Part shown: piece after piece, positions 42,042 to 51,215 of the stretch | How positions within the stretch are numbered: position 1 is the stretch's first letter | Layout of the letters: each line of letters begins with the position of its first letter | Assembly (NCBI RefSeq): GCF_000612725.1 | Contig: NZ_HG964459.1 | Span: forward strand, 19,852-83,851 | DNA: 64,000 nt | Source of the DNA: Mycolicibacterium austroafricanum | Lineage (GTDB): Bacteria; Actinomycetota; Actinomycetes; Mycobacteriales; Mycobacteriaceae | Direction: 5' to 3' | Translations under genes and position numbers: made by a program | Notes under the pieces: model-generated | Seen by the model: the letters and a program-made list of their open reading frames with translations, nothing else | The model's database searches: none | What the model was told of the DNA's origin: nothing

Positions 42042-43226
42042 TTACAGGCGTTCGATGATGGTGGCGTTGGCCATGCCGCCGCCTTCGCACATCGTCTGCA
42101 GCGCGTAGCGCCCGTCGCGCTGCTCCAGCGCGTTGACGAGCGTGGTCATGATGCGCGCACCGCTGGCACCCAGCGGATGGCCGATCGCGATCGCGCCGCC
42201 GTGGACGTTGGTCCTCGCGAGATCTGCGCCGGTGTCTCTTGCCCACGCCAGCACCACCGGCGCGAACGCCTCGTTGACCTCGAACAGGTCGATGTCCGAC
42301 AACGACAGCCCGGAGCGTGCCAGCACCTTCTCGGTCGCCGGGATCACGCCGGTCAGCATGTACAGCGGGTCGGAACCGACCGCGACCGTGGTGTGGATGC
42401 GTGCCAGCGGGCGCAGTCCCAGCCGCCGCGCCGCCGCACCGCTGGTGATCAGCACCGCGGCGCTGCCGTCCGACAGCGGTGACGAGTTACCGGGGGTGAT
42501 GTTCCAGCCGATCTGTGGAAACCGCGCGCCGATCGCCTCGTTGTAGAACGCGGGCCGCAGCCCGGCCAGAGTCTCGACTGTCGTGTCGGGGCGGATGATC
42601 TCGTCGGTGGAAAGGCCTGCGATGGGTGCGAGCTCATGGTCGAAGAGCCCGTCCTTGGTGGCGCGCGCCGCCTTCTGGTGGCTCTCGGCCGAGAACTCGT
42701 CGAGTTGCGTGCGGGACAGGTTCCACTTGGCGGCGATCAGCTCGGCGCTGACGCCCTGGGCGACAAGGCCCTCGGGGTAGCGCTCGGCCATCCCTGTGCC
42801 GAACGGGTTGCTGCCCGGCAGCACCGAGGATCCCATCGGGACCCGGCTCATCGACTCCACACCCGCTGCGATCACGATGTCGTAGGCGCCGGCCAGAACG
42901 CCCTGGGCGGCGAAGCTGATGGCCTGCTGGCTGCTGCCGCACTGGCGGTCGACGGTGGTGCCCGGCACGCTTTCCGGGAATCCGGCGCCCAGCAGCGCGT
43001 TGCGCGCGATGTTGACGGCCTGGTCGCCGACCTGGGTGACGGCACCGGCGATGACGTCGTCGACCTCGGCGGGGTCCACCCCGGCGCGGGTGACGACCTC
43101 GCGCAGGCTGTGCGCCAGCAGGTCTGCGGGGAGCACGTCATGCAGGGCGCCGTTGGCTTTGCCCTTGCCGACGGGGGTTCGCACCGCCGCCACGATGACG
43201 GCATCCCGATCCGTATATCCGGTCAT
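42042..43226 (-). CDS. Acetyl-CoA acyltransferase (thiolase, FadA family)
   Basis: 394 residues. Nucleophile Cys96 in DRQCGSSQQA, NEAFAPV, the His motif NVHGGAIAIGHPLGASGARI and the C-terminal proton-transfer Cys in MCEGGGMANATIIE are all present, so it should be catalytically complete. It acts in beta-oxidation or acyl condensation; the exact chain is unknown. AGGAGG precedes ATG 43226. Divergent from an HxlR regulator with a palindrome in the shared 95-base spacer. Confidence 0.93.
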   Translation of the reverse strand: MTGYTDRDAVIVAAVRTPVGKGKANGALHDVLPADLLAHSLREVVTRAGVDPAEVDDVIAGAVTQVGDQAVNIARNALLGAGFPESVPGTTVDRQCGSSQQAISFAAQGVLAGAYDIVIAAGVESMSRVPMGSSVLPGSNPFGTGMAERYPEGLVAQGVSAELIAAKWNLSRTQLDEFSAESHQKAARATKDGLFDHELAPIAGLSTDEIIRPDTTVETLAGLRPAFYNEAIGARFPQIGWNITPGNSSPLSDGSAAVLITSGAAARRLGLRPLARIHTTVAVGSDPLYMLTGVIPATEKVLARSGLSLSDIDLFEVNEAFAPVVLAWARDTGADLARTNVHGGAIAIGHPLGASGARIMTTLVNALEQRDGRYALQTMCEGGGMANATIIERL

Positions 43227-43265
43227 TGTTCCTCCTGACGCTCACCGCTGAGTATCTTGGTATGA

Positions 43266-43286
43266 ACCCAGATATAGCACCTGGGT
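43266..43286. promoter_or_regulatory. Candidate HxlR operator
   Basis: ACCCAG (43266-43271) and CTGGGT (43281-43286) form an inverted repeat with a 9-base centre, bordered by TATGA and ATAG. It lies between the thiolase and hxlR-type starts and could serve both promoters. Confidence 0.5.
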
Positions 43287-43321
43287 ATAGTCAGAACAAC
43301 TCAGAAGGGGATGGGATTCCC

Positions 43322-43810
43322 ATGCCGGTGCTGCAGGGCCCGCTGGTCGACCGCGACGCCTGGTCGGCAGTTGGTGAGTGCCCGATCGAGAAGACGATGG
43401 CCGTTGCCGGGCAGAAGTCGGCGATGCTGATCATGCGTGAGGCTTATTACGGCACCACGCGCTTCGATGACTTCGCCAAGCGGGTCGGTATCACCAAGGC
43501 GGCGACGTCGGCGCGGCTGAGCGAACTGGTGGAGGCGGGCTTGTTGACCAAGCAGCCCTACCGCGAACCCGGACAGCGGGCGCGTGACGAGTACGTGCTC
43601 ACCCAGGCCGGCGTCGACTTCATGCCCGTGGTGTGGGCGATGTTCGAATGGGGCCGCAGTCACCTGCCCAACAACGGCAGGCTGCGCTTGACGCATGTGC
43701 CGTGTGGCGCGGACGCGCATGTCGAAATTGTCTGCGACAACGGGCATTCCGTCCCACTCGAGGAGCTCGGAATGCGACTGGTGCCGCAGAAGCGCCCGGA
43801 ATCCGGCTGA
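43322..43810 (+). CDS. HxlR-family transcriptional regulator
   Basis: 162 residues. Winged-helix HxlR domain: CPIEKTMAVAGQKSAMLIMREAYYGTTRFDDF, then RVGITKAATSARLSELVEAGLLTKQPYREPGQRARDEYVLT. The HxlR-specific N-terminal Cys is present (GECPIEK). A ~50-residue C-terminal extension holds two more Cys (VPCGADAHVEIVCDNGHSV), which could bind metal or sense redox. Likely controls the divergent thiolase gene. ATG 43322 is the best start: the encoded product begins MPVLQGPLVDRD. Confidence 0.9.
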   Translation: MPVLQGPLVDRDAWSAVGECPIEKTMAVAGQKSAMLIMREAYYGTTRFDDFAKRVGITKAATSARLSELVEAGLLTKQPYREPGQRARDEYVLTQAGVDFMPVVWAMFEWGRSHLPNNGRLRLTHVPCGADAHVEIVCDNGHSVPLEELGMRLVPQKRPESG

Positions 43811-43872
43811 CGCCAACATCGGCCGCGGTACTCCCCGGCGCCGGTGTGGCGCAGGGGAGCACCGGGACGCCG

Positions 43873-44691
43873 TCACCGCTGTGCGCGGAACTCCTTGGCG
43901 GCTCCCATCAGGGCCTCCACCCTGGACTTCTCGACGGCATTGGCGAACAGCCCGTCCTTCTTGAAGTAGGTGCCGACTACCGCACCGTCGGCCACACTGA
44001 GTTGGGCTGCGACGTTCTCGGCGCGCACTCCGGTGTTGACGAACACCGGCACCTCGCCCGCGGCCGCCTTCACGATCCGCAACGCCTCGGTGTCGGTGGG
44101 AGCGCCCGCCGTCGCGCCCGACACGCAGATCGCGTCGGGCAGCGTCGCGAAGACGGTGGTGCGGGTGATCGACGCCAGGTCGCGATCGGCAAGGTACTGG
44201 GCCGACTCCGGGACGATGTTGAACAACAGCTTCACGTCGGCACCGCCTACCCGCGCCCGGTGCCGGGCCACCTCGCCCACGTTGGTGTCCCACAACCCGA
44301 AGTCGCTGGCGTACACCCCGGTGAAGATCTCGCGGACCCACTTGGCTCCGGTGGCCACGGCCAGGTCGATCGACGCGCGGCCGTCCCACAGCACGTTGAC
44401 CCCGAAGGGCACCGAGATGTCGGGGAGCAGTTCGCCGATGATCCGGGCCATCGTGATCGCGGTGATCGGTTCGGTCTTGGTCAGGTACGGCAGGCTGAAC
44501 TCGTTGCTGATCATGACCCCGTCGACACCGCCGCCCTGCAGCGCCTCCAATTCGGTGCGGGCACGGCTGACGACGGCCGCGATGCCGCCCGCGGAGTCGT
44601 AGCCGGGATCGCCGGGCAGAGCGGACAGATGGAGCATGGCGATGACGGGTTTCGCAACGCCGAAGACCTCGTCGAGCCAGTTGGTGGTCAC
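43873..44691 (-). CDS. BtpA/SgcQ-family TIM-barrel protein
   Basis: 272 residues. BtpA family: KPVIAMLHLSALPGDPGYDS, GGVDGVMISNEFSLPYLTK, SVPFGVNVLWDG, DAICVSGATAGAPTD, VPVFVNTGVRAENVAAQL. SgcQ-type members occur in sugar/polyol operons and are thought to act as aldolase- or epimerase-like enzymes, but none is well characterised. GTG 44691 has AGAAAGG 7 bases upstream. Last gene of the importer/kinase/SDR operon, so presumably handles the phosphorylated sugar or polyol. Confidence 0.85.
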   Translation of the reverse strand: MTTNWLDEVFGVAKPVIAMLHLSALPGDPGYDSAGGIAAVVSRARTELEALQGGGVDGVMISNEFSLPYLTKTEPITAITMARIIGELLPDISVPFGVNVLWDGRASIDLAVATGAKWVREIFTGVYASDFGLWDTNVGEVARHRARVGGADVKLLFNIVPESAQYLADRDLASITRTTVFATLPDAICVSGATAGAPTDTEALRIVKAAAGEVPVFVNTGVRAENVAAQLSVADGAVVGTYFKKDGLFANAVEKSRVEALMGAAKEFRAQR

Positions 44692-44740
44692 TGAAATGCC
44701 TTTCTTCTGTATCGGGTGAATCGGTGAGCCGCCTGCCGGC

Positions 44741-45511
44741 TCAGTCCATGTAGGCGCCGCCGTTGACGGCGAGCGCTTCGCCGGTGATGAAACGGGCGTC
44801 GTCGGAGAGCAGGAAGGCCACGGCGCGGGCGACGTCGTCGGCCTGCTCAAGGCGACCCAGCGGCGTGTCGGCGATCATCATGGCGCGGACACCGTCGGGG
44901 GTGGTGCCACGCAGCTCGGCCTCCCACTGCAATTCCCTTGACTGCATGGGGGTTTCGACAAAGCCAGGGCACACGCAGTTGACTGTGATGCCATGCTCGC
45001 CGAGTTCGTAGGCCATCGCCTGGGTCAACCCGACCACCCCGAATTTCGAGGCGACGTAGTCCGACAGGAACGGCACCCGGCCCTGCTTGCCCGCCATCGA
45101 GGCGGTGTTCACGATCATCCCGGGAATGCCGGCGCGCACCATCTCCCGCGCCGCGGCCTGCCCGCACACGAACACGCCCTTGAGATTCACGTCCATGGTC
45201 TGCTCGTAGCGCTCGATGGGGGCGTCGAGGAAGCGGTGCATGAACGAGATGCCGGCGTTGCTCACCCACGCGTCGAGCCCGAGCCGCTCCGAGACGTCGG
45301 ATGCCACGGCGGCCGCGTTCTCGGGGGAGGTGACGTCCAGTTGTGCGGATTCATGGCCTGCGGGCGGATTCGGCAGTGCCGCTGCGACCTCGCTTGCGGC
45401 GGCGGCATTGACGTCGGTGACCACCACCCGCCAATTTCGTTGCGCCAGTGTGTTGGCGATCGCTCGTCCGATACCGGATCCCGCGCCGGTCACCACAACA
45501 GTTCTCGTCAT
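44741..45511 (-). CDS. Short-chain dehydrogenase/reductase (SDR)
   Basis: 256 residues. Classical SDR: TGAGSGIGRAIAN (NAD(P) binding), WVSNAGISF, catalytic Ser-Tyr-Lys with SMAGKQGR and YVASKFG, then CPGFVETPM. Asp after beta-2 (VVVTDVNAA) favours NAD. In the operon it probably oxidises the imported polyol or a derived sugar phosphate. Lies between the ABC ATPase and the BtpA-like gene. Confidence 0.92.
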   Translation of the reverse strand: MTRTVVVTGAGSGIGRAIANTLAQRNWRVVVTDVNAAAASEVAAALPNPPAGHESAQLDVTSPENAAAVASDVSERLGLDAWVSNAGISFMHRFLDAPIERYEQTMDVNLKGVFVCGQAAAREMVRAGIPGMIVNTASMAGKQGRVPFLSDYVASKFGVVGLTQAMAYELGEHGITVNCVCPGFVETPMQSRELQWEAELRGTTPDGVRAMMIADTPLGRLEQADDVARAVAFLLSDDARFITGEALAVNGGAYMD

Positions 45512-45540
45512 CTGTAGCTCTCGTTTCCTATCTGTTTCAT

Positions 45541-46602
45541 TCAGCCGGAAAGACGGCTGCCGGTGGCGGGGTCGAAGAAGTGGGTGGCGCCGGGGCGGAC
45601 GGCCAGGTCGACGGGCGTGCCTTCGGTGATGCCCGAAAGGCGGGAGGTCTCCACCACACTGGTGAGTTCGGTGCCGCGGGCGTCGATCGTGACGATGGCC
45701 CGGGGGCCCAGATGTTCGATGAGGATCACCCGTGCCGCCCCGTCGCCGTCGGAGACCGTGGGCAGCAGGTCGTCGGGCCGGACGCCGAGCGTCACAGGTC
45801 CGCCGGCGGCCGTCTGATCGACGGTCAGGGCGAAACCGTCGCCCACCGTGAACGTCGTGCCGGAAACCGCTCCGTCGATCAGGTTCATCTTCGGGCTGCC
45901 GACGAAGGCCGCGACGAAAGTGTCTGCGGGACGGGCATACACCTCCTGGGGAGTGCCCTGCTGGGCGATCCGGCCGTCCCGCATCACGACCATGCGGTCC
46001 GACAGGGTCATGGCCTCTTCCTGGTCGTGCGTGACGTACACCGATGTGATGCCGAGCCGCCGCTGGATCTGCAGCAGTTCGGTCCGTGTCTCGACCCGCA
46101 ACTTGGCGTCGAGGTTGCTCAGCGGTTCGTCGAACAGGAATACCGAGGGCTCCCGGATGATCGCCCGGCCGATCGCGACGCGCTGCTGCTGACCACCGCT
46201 GAGGTCTTTGGGCTTGCGGTCCAACAGCTTCGCCAGCCCTAGCGACTCGGCGATGGTCGCCGCCCGGGTGAGCGCCTCGCGACGCGGCGTCTTGGTCGCG
46301 CGCAGCGGGAACGCGATGTTCTCCGCGACCGTCAGGTGCGGATAGAGCGCGTAGTTCTGGAACACCATCGCGATGTCGCGGTCCCGGGGCTGCAGGTGGG
46401 TGACATCGCGGGCGCCGATGGTGATGCTGCCGGAGGTGACCGTCTCCAGACCGGCCAGCATCCGAAGCGACGTCGACTTGCCGCACCCGGAGGGGCCGAC
46501 GAGCACCGTGAAGGACCCGTCGGGCAGCTCGAGGTCGAGATCGCTGACGACCGAGGTGGTTCCGTACGCCTTGTTGACGCCGGAGAAGCGAACCGTTGCC
46601 AT
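45541..46602 (-). CDS. Carbohydrate ABC transporter ATP-binding protein (MalK/UgpC type)
   Basis: 353 residues. Walker A GPSGCGKSTSLRMLAGL, Q-loop VFQNYALYPHLTVAENI, signature LSGGQQQRVAIGRAII, Walker B SVFLFDEPLSNLDAKLR, H-loop THDQEEAMTLSD. The C-terminal TOBE/regulatory domain (LGVRPDDLLPTV) is typical of multi-sugar importer ATPases. Energises the two adjacent permeases. Confidence 0.94.
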   Translation of the reverse strand: MATVRFSGVNKAYGTTSVVSDLDLELPDGSFTVLVGPSGCGKSTSLRMLAGLETVTSGSITIGARDVTHLQPRDRDIAMVFQNYALYPHLTVAENIAFPLRATKTPRREALTRAATIAESLGLAKLLDRKPKDLSGGQQQRVAIGRAIIREPSVFLFDEPLSNLDAKLRVETRTELLQIQRRLGITSVYVTHDQEEAMTLSDRMVVMRDGRIAQQGTPQEVYARPADTFVAAFVGSPKMNLIDGAVSGTTFTVGDGFALTVDQTAAGGPVTLGVRPDDLLPTVSDGDGAARVILIEHLGPRAIVTIDARGTELTSVVETSRLSGITEGTPVDLAVRPGATHFFDPATGSRLSG

Positions 46603-46624
46603 AGTGCGAAAAACCTATCTGTGC

Positions 46625-47440
46625 CTAGAACTTCACCGCGCCGCCGCTGATGCCCTGCACCAGCTTGCGCTGGATGAAGAAGCTCGCGATGACGACGGGG
46701 ACGACCGCGATGAGGATCGCCGCGCTCATCGAGCCGATCTGCACCCCGCGGAATGTGTTGAAACCTGCGATGGCCACCGGCAGGATCGCCGCCTTGCCCG
46801 GAGCCAGGATGAGCCCGTAGAACAGATCGTTCCACGACAGCGTGAAACCGAAGATGGCTGCGGCGCCGATACCCGGATAGACCTGCGGCAGAACCACCAG
46901 CCGGAACGCCGTGAACCGGGTGAGGCCGTCCACCTGGGCCTGCTCCTCCAGCGAGCGGGGCACAGCCTCGAAGAAGCCGATCAGGAACCAGGTCACCACG
47001 GGCAGAACGAAACTGAGGTGCGAGAAGATCACCGGGATCAGCGTGTCGGTCAGCCGCAGCGCGTAGGCCATGGTCAAGAACGGGAACACCAGCACGGCCG
47101 GCGGCAGCACCTGCGCGGCGAGCATGCCGAACCTGGTGAGGGTGCCGCCGGCCCGGTAGCGGGCGATGGCGTAGGCGCCCATGCTGCCGACGACCACGCT
47201 GATGCCGACGGTGACCAGCGCCACCAGCGCGCTGCGTCCGGCGGCCCCGAGGATTCCCGAGCTCAGCACGTTCTGCCAGCTGGCGAAGTTCGGCGTGAAC
47301 GCGATCAGGAACGGATCGTTGAGTTGCTCTGGCGTTTTCAAGCTCGCCAGCGCGATCCAGACGATGGGGAAGAGCACCGAGATGCCCGCAGCCCAGAGCA
47401 GGGTCACCCGCAACACGGTGACCACCGAGGAACGGGTCAT
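46625..47440 (-). CDS. Carbohydrate ABC transporter permease (MalG type)
   Basis: 271 residues, six membrane helices. The EAA loop EAVPRSLEEQAQVDGLTRFTAFRLVVLPQVYPG binds the ATPase. ATG 47440 overlaps the preceding permease stop (ATGA). Confidence 0.93.
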   Translation of the reverse strand: MTRSSVVTVLRVTLLWAAGISVLFPIVWIALASLKTPEQLNDPFLIAFTPNFASWQNVLSSGILGAAGRSALVALVTVGISVVVGSMGAYAIARYRAGGTLTRFGMLAAQVLPPAVLVFPFLTMAYALRLTDTLIPVIFSHLSFVLPVVTWFLIGFFEAVPRSLEEQAQVDGLTRFTAFRLVVLPQVYPGIGAAAIFGFTLSWNDLFYGLILAPGKAAILPVAIAGFNTFRGVQIGSMSAAILIAVVPVVIASFFIQRKLVQGISGGAVKF

Positions 47441-48300
47441 CGCGATTTCGTCCTCTCCATCCGGCGGAACGCGATCACGATCACGGCGAGCACGACAACC
47501 AGCACGATGAACGCCATCGAGGATGCGGAGCCGAGCCGGAAGAACTGGATACCGGTCTGGTAGATGAAGTACTGCAGTGTCTCGGTTTCGGTGCCCGGAC
47601 CGCCGCGGGTGGTGGCGAACACGTACTCGAACACCTTCATGGCGTCCAGGCATCGCAACAGGATCGCCACCACGAGCACGGGCGCCAGCAGGGGCAGCGT
47701 GACGCGCCGCAGCACGTAGAGGCCACTCGCTCCGTCCAGACGGGCCGCGTCGAGCGGTTCCTTGGGAATCGACTCCAGCCCGGCCAGCAGCAGCAGCACC
47801 ATGAACGGCGTCCACTGCCACACGTCGATGAACGCGAGGGTGAACAGGGCGCGGCCGGGGCCGAAGAAGTCGTACTCGATTCCGATCGCGTCCAGCATCG
47901 CCGGGATCGCCCCGAGTTGGTCGTTGAGCAGGAACCGGAAGGTCAACCCGACCGCGATCGGGGTGATGAACATCGGAGCCAGCAGCATCGAGCGGGTGAG
48001 ATCCTTTGCCCAACGCTGCTTCTGCAGCGCGAGCGCGATGGCCAGCCCGATCACCAGCTCGAGGCCGACGGCCACCAGCACATAGAGCGCGGTCGTGCCG
48101 AACGCACCCCAGAAGGCGCCGTCGGAGAACGCCGCGACGTAGTTGTCGGCGCCCACCAGGTTCGGCGCCCCGCGATCGGTCAGCTTGTAGTCGGTGACGC
48201 TCAGGTAGGCGGCGTAACCGAGGGGGAAACCGACCACCCCGACGAAGAGGGCGGCGAGGGGGGCGACCATACCGTGCTGAAATCTCAAAGAGGGCATCAC
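47437..48300 (-). CDS. Carbohydrate ABC transporter permease (MalF/UgpA type)
   Basis: 287 residues, six membrane helices beginning GMVAPLAALFVGVVGFPLGY. The EAA loop is ESIPKEPLDAARLDGASGLYVLRRVTLPLLAPV. It forms the channel with the MalG-type permease, whose gene overlaps by 4 bases. Confidence 0.93.
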   Translation of the reverse strand: MMPSLRFQHGMVAPLAALFVGVVGFPLGYAAYLSVTDYKLTDRGAPNLVGADNYVAAFSDGAFWGAFGTTALYVLVAVGLELVIGLAIALALQKQRWAKDLTRSMLLAPMFITPIAVGLTFRFLLNDQLGAIPAMLDAIGIEYDFFGPGRALFTLAFIDVWQWTPFMVLLLLAGLESIPKEPLDAARLDGASGLYVLRRVTLPLLAPVLVVAILLRCLDAMKVFEYVFATTRGGPGTETETLQYFIYQTGIQFFRLGSASSMAFIVLVVVLAVIVIAFRRMERTKSR

Positions 48301-48364
48301 GGTTGGTCTCGCTCCTTTCGTGGGGTGGTCGGTTTCCGGCTTCGGGGGAACGGCAGGGAAATGG

Positions 48365-49699
48365 CTAGCCTTGGATCTTCTCTGCCTCGGCCTGTGCGGC
48401 GGCCAGTGCGTCGTCGACGCTCTTCTTGCCGGCGACCGCTTCGTTGAGCTCGGTGCCGACTGCCTGGATCATCTCCTCACCGCTGGGCCCCTGGGTCAGC
48501 GGAGCCGCGTTGGCGAGCAGCTGCTCGACGGTCCGGTAGTACTCCTCGCCGAACTGTCCGCCCAGCACGGCCGGGTCCTGCAGTGTGCTCTGCCGGATCG
48601 CCGCGCCGCCCTTCTCGGTGCGCACGACATCGTTGGGCTTGGCGGTGATCCACGAGACGAACGCCCATGCCGCGTCGGGTGTGGCCGAATTGGCCGGGAT
48701 CGCCCAGCTCCATGAGCCCAGCACCTGCTTGCCGCCGGGGATGGTGGCGAGCTTGATCTTGCCTGCGGCCGGCCCGGAGCCCGGTTCGTTGAGGGCGGGC
48801 AGCTGCCAGTTGTAGTTGATCATCGACGCGGCCTGGTTCGCCGACACCGAACGCTGCGCCTCGTCCATGCCCCAGCTCAGGCTGTTGGCCGGCGCGGCGG
48901 TGTTGTAGGTGTCGATGTAAGCCTCGAGTGCCCGCTTGGCTTCCGGCGTGTTCAGCGTGATCTTGCCGTCGGCGTCGTAGATCGATCCGCCCGCGGCGAA
49001 CAGCCAGTTGCCCCACTCTTCGAAGATCTTGTAGCCACGCTGCGGCTGCATCGCGATGCCGGCCCGGTCGCCGCTCTTGAGCGCCTTGCTGGTGCTGACC
49101 AGCTCGTCAAGGGTCGTCGGCACCTGCTGGTTGGCGGCCGCGAGATCGTCGGCGTTGTAAAGGTATCCGAGCGCGTAGTTGTAGAACGGAACACCGTAGC
49201 GGGCTCCGTCGACAGTGGTGATGTCGGTGAGCGGCTTGAAGAAGTCGGCGGCGTCGTAGTCCGGGGTGCTGTCGATGCGGGCATCGAGGGGCTGCAGGAA
49301 CTTCGCGTTGGCGAAGTCGACCATCCACGGGTTGTCGACGACGATCAGGTCGTAGGTGGGCGACGAGGACTGGAACGAGGACACCAGTTTGTCGCGCATC
49401 TGGTCGAACGTCAGCGACTCGATGTTGATCTCGACGCCCGGGTACTCCTTGTTGAAGTCGGCCACCATGGACTTGACGATGTCGGTGTCCGGCACGTTCT
49501 CCATCAGGATCCGCACGGTGCCCGAGACGTCGGTGGAGACCTCGCCGGTGCCGGTGGCTTCGGCTTGTTCGGGCCCGCCGCTGCCTGCGCACCCGGTCAA
49601 CACCAGGGCCAGGACGGCGACCAGTGCCATCACGGCGGAGAACGCGGTGCCTGGGCGCCCGCTTCTCCGCCCCGAAGTGGGCCATTGCGTGATTCTCAT
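48365..49699 (-). CDS. Sugar/polyol ABC substrate-binding lipoprotein (family 1)
   Basis: 444 residues. The lipobox LTGC places the lipidated Cys at residue 37. Solute-binding family 1 fold: VRILMENVPDTDIVKSMVADFNKEYPGVEI, DLIVVDNPWMVDFANAKFLQPLD, YGVPFYNYALGYLYNADDL, LGSWSWAIPANS. The ligand is not deducible from sequence, though the FGGY kinase and SDR in the operon favour a polyol or free sugar. Its stop is 64 bases from the permease start; the spacer shows no clear hairpin. Confidence 0.92.
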   Translation of the reverse strand: MRITQWPTSGRRSGRPGTAFSAVMALVAVLALVLTGCAGSGGPEQAEATGTGEVSTDVSGTVRILMENVPDTDIVKSMVADFNKEYPGVEINIESLTFDQMRDKLVSSFQSSSPTYDLIVVDNPWMVDFANAKFLQPLDARIDSTPDYDAADFFKPLTDITTVDGARYGVPFYNYALGYLYNADDLAAANQQVPTTLDELVSTSKALKSGDRAGIAMQPQRGYKIFEEWGNWLFAAGGSIYDADGKITLNTPEAKRALEAYIDTYNTAAPANSLSWGMDEAQRSVSANQAASMINYNWQLPALNEPGSGPAAGKIKLATIPGGKQVLGSWSWAIPANSATPDAAWAFVSWITAKPNDVVRTEKGGAAIRQSTLQDPAVLGGQFGEEYYRTVEQLLANAAPLTQGPSGEEMIQAVGTELNEAVAGKKSVDDALAAAQAEAEKIQG

Positions 49700-49724
49700 T
49701 GGCTGAGTGATCCTTTCGTGTATT

Positions 49725-51215
49725 TCATCGGGTGGTCCGAGCGATCGCGTGGGAGATCGGTGTCATCGCCGAGCTCAGTTCACGCCAGGTGGCGTAGGCC
49801 TGGTCGTAGATGTCACGACGGGCCGGATCGGGGATGTACGGGTCGTCCAGGGTGATGAACCGCGCGGCGTCCGACCAGTCGGCGAGGGCGCCCACGCCGA
49901 TCGCGGCGATCACCGCGGCGCCGAGTGAGGCGCCGGGATGGCCGCGCACGGGATGCATCTCCTGACCCAGGACATCGGCGTGAATCTGTTTCCACAGTGT
50001 GGATTTGGAGCCGCCGTTGGTGATCATCACCCGGCGCAACGGTATCCCGATCTGCGCGAACACGTCGACGTGGTGCCGGAATCCGAACGCGATGGCCTCC
50101 AGTACCGAGCGGTACATGTCCGCCCTGGTGTGCCCGAGATGCATGCCGGCGAAGACGCCGCGCAGGTCCGGGTCGTGGATCGGGCTCTTCTCGCCGAGAA
50201 AGTACGGCAGGCAGAGCACCTCGGCGGGGGAGCGCAGGGCGGCCTCGGCGTCGAGCGTGGTCAGCTCCACCGCTTCCGGACCGCCTATCAAAGCCTGGAA
50301 CCACCGGATCAGGCTGCCGCTGGTGGCCATGCAGCCGTTGGGCAGCCAGTGACCCGGGACGGGGTGGGCGTCGAGGTACAGCCGTTCGTCGACGACCTGG
50401 GTGTCGCTGGCAACCAGGATGTCGCCTGCCCCACCAAGTTTCACGAGCGCATCACCGGGATCGTTGACCCCGGCGGCGTACGCCGACAGCACGTGGTCGG
50501 CGCCGCCGACCACAAGTGCGGTGCCGGCGCGCAGACCGGTCTCGTCGGCGGCCCGGCGGCTGAGTTCGCCGACCTGGGTGCCCGGACGCCGGACCGGGGC
50601 CAGCATGGCCGGGTCCAGGGCGGCGGCCTGCAGCACGTCGGTTGCGACGTCACCGTCGATCTCGAACAGTCCGGATTCCAGCGCCCAGTTCTGTTCGACG
50701 TGGATCGGGGCGCCCAGCGCCGACAGCACCCAGTCGTAGGAGCCGATCCAGTGGGCGGTGCGGGCGTAGACGTCGGGTTCGTGGTCGCGCAGCCACACGG
50801 TGGTGGGTGCCACCGACTGCTGCGTCAGCGCCGAACCGGTCAGTGTCACCAGGTCGACTGTGGCCAATTTCGCTGCCAGGCCGGCGACTTCGCGGTGGGC
50901 GCGAGCGTCGTTCTGAAGTATCGCACGCCGCAACGGCGTTCCCGTCTGGTCGACGGCGACGACGGCGGGGACCATGCCCGACGTGGCCAGCGCGCCGATC
51001 TGATCGGGTGCCACGCCGCTGACGGCGAGCACCTCGCGGATCGACTCGACGACGTTGCGGTACCACTGCACGGGGTCGGCCTCGGCGAAACCGGGGCCGG
51101 GGGAGTGCAGCGTGTTCTCCCGGTTCGCGGTGGCCACGATCCCGGCGGTGGTGTCGAGAAGCACCGTCTTGATGCCGGTGGTGCCGATGTCGACGCCGAT
51201 CGTGTACCTGCTCAT
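49725..51215 (-). CDS. FGGY-family carbohydrate kinase
   Basis: 496 residues, ASKHA fold. Phosphate-1 motif TIGVDIGTTGIKTVLLDT, FGGY signature region GKLGGAGDILVAS-type LVKLGGAGDILVASD, LPYFLGEKSPIHDPDLRG, adenosine motif MITNGGSKSTLWKQIHADVLG and GASLGAAVIAAIGVG. Resembles gluconate/xylulose kinases; the C-6 versus C-5 substrate cannot be chosen. Overlaps the DeoR stop by 4 bases and is 25 bases before the binding-protein gene. Confidence 0.92.
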   Translation of the reverse strand: MSRYTIGVDIGTTGIKTVLLDTTAGIVATANRENTLHSPGPGFAEADPVQWYRNVVESIREVLAVSGVAPDQIGALATSGMVPAVVAVDQTGTPLRRAILQNDARAHREVAGLAAKLATVDLVTLTGSALTQQSVAPTTVWLRDHEPDVYARTAHWIGSYDWVLSALGAPIHVEQNWALESGLFEIDGDVATDVLQAAALDPAMLAPVRRPGTQVGELSRRAADETGLRAGTALVVGGADHVLSAYAAGVNDPGDALVKLGGAGDILVASDTQVVDERLYLDAHPVPGHWLPNGCMATSGSLIRWFQALIGGPEAVELTTLDAEAALRSPAEVLCLPYFLGEKSPIHDPDLRGVFAGMHLGHTRADMYRSVLEAIAFGFRHHVDVFAQIGIPLRRVMITNGGSKSTLWKQIHADVLGQEMHPVRGHPGASLGAAVIAAIGVGALADWSDAARFITLDDPYIPDPARRDIYDQAYATWRELSSAMTPISHAIARTTR

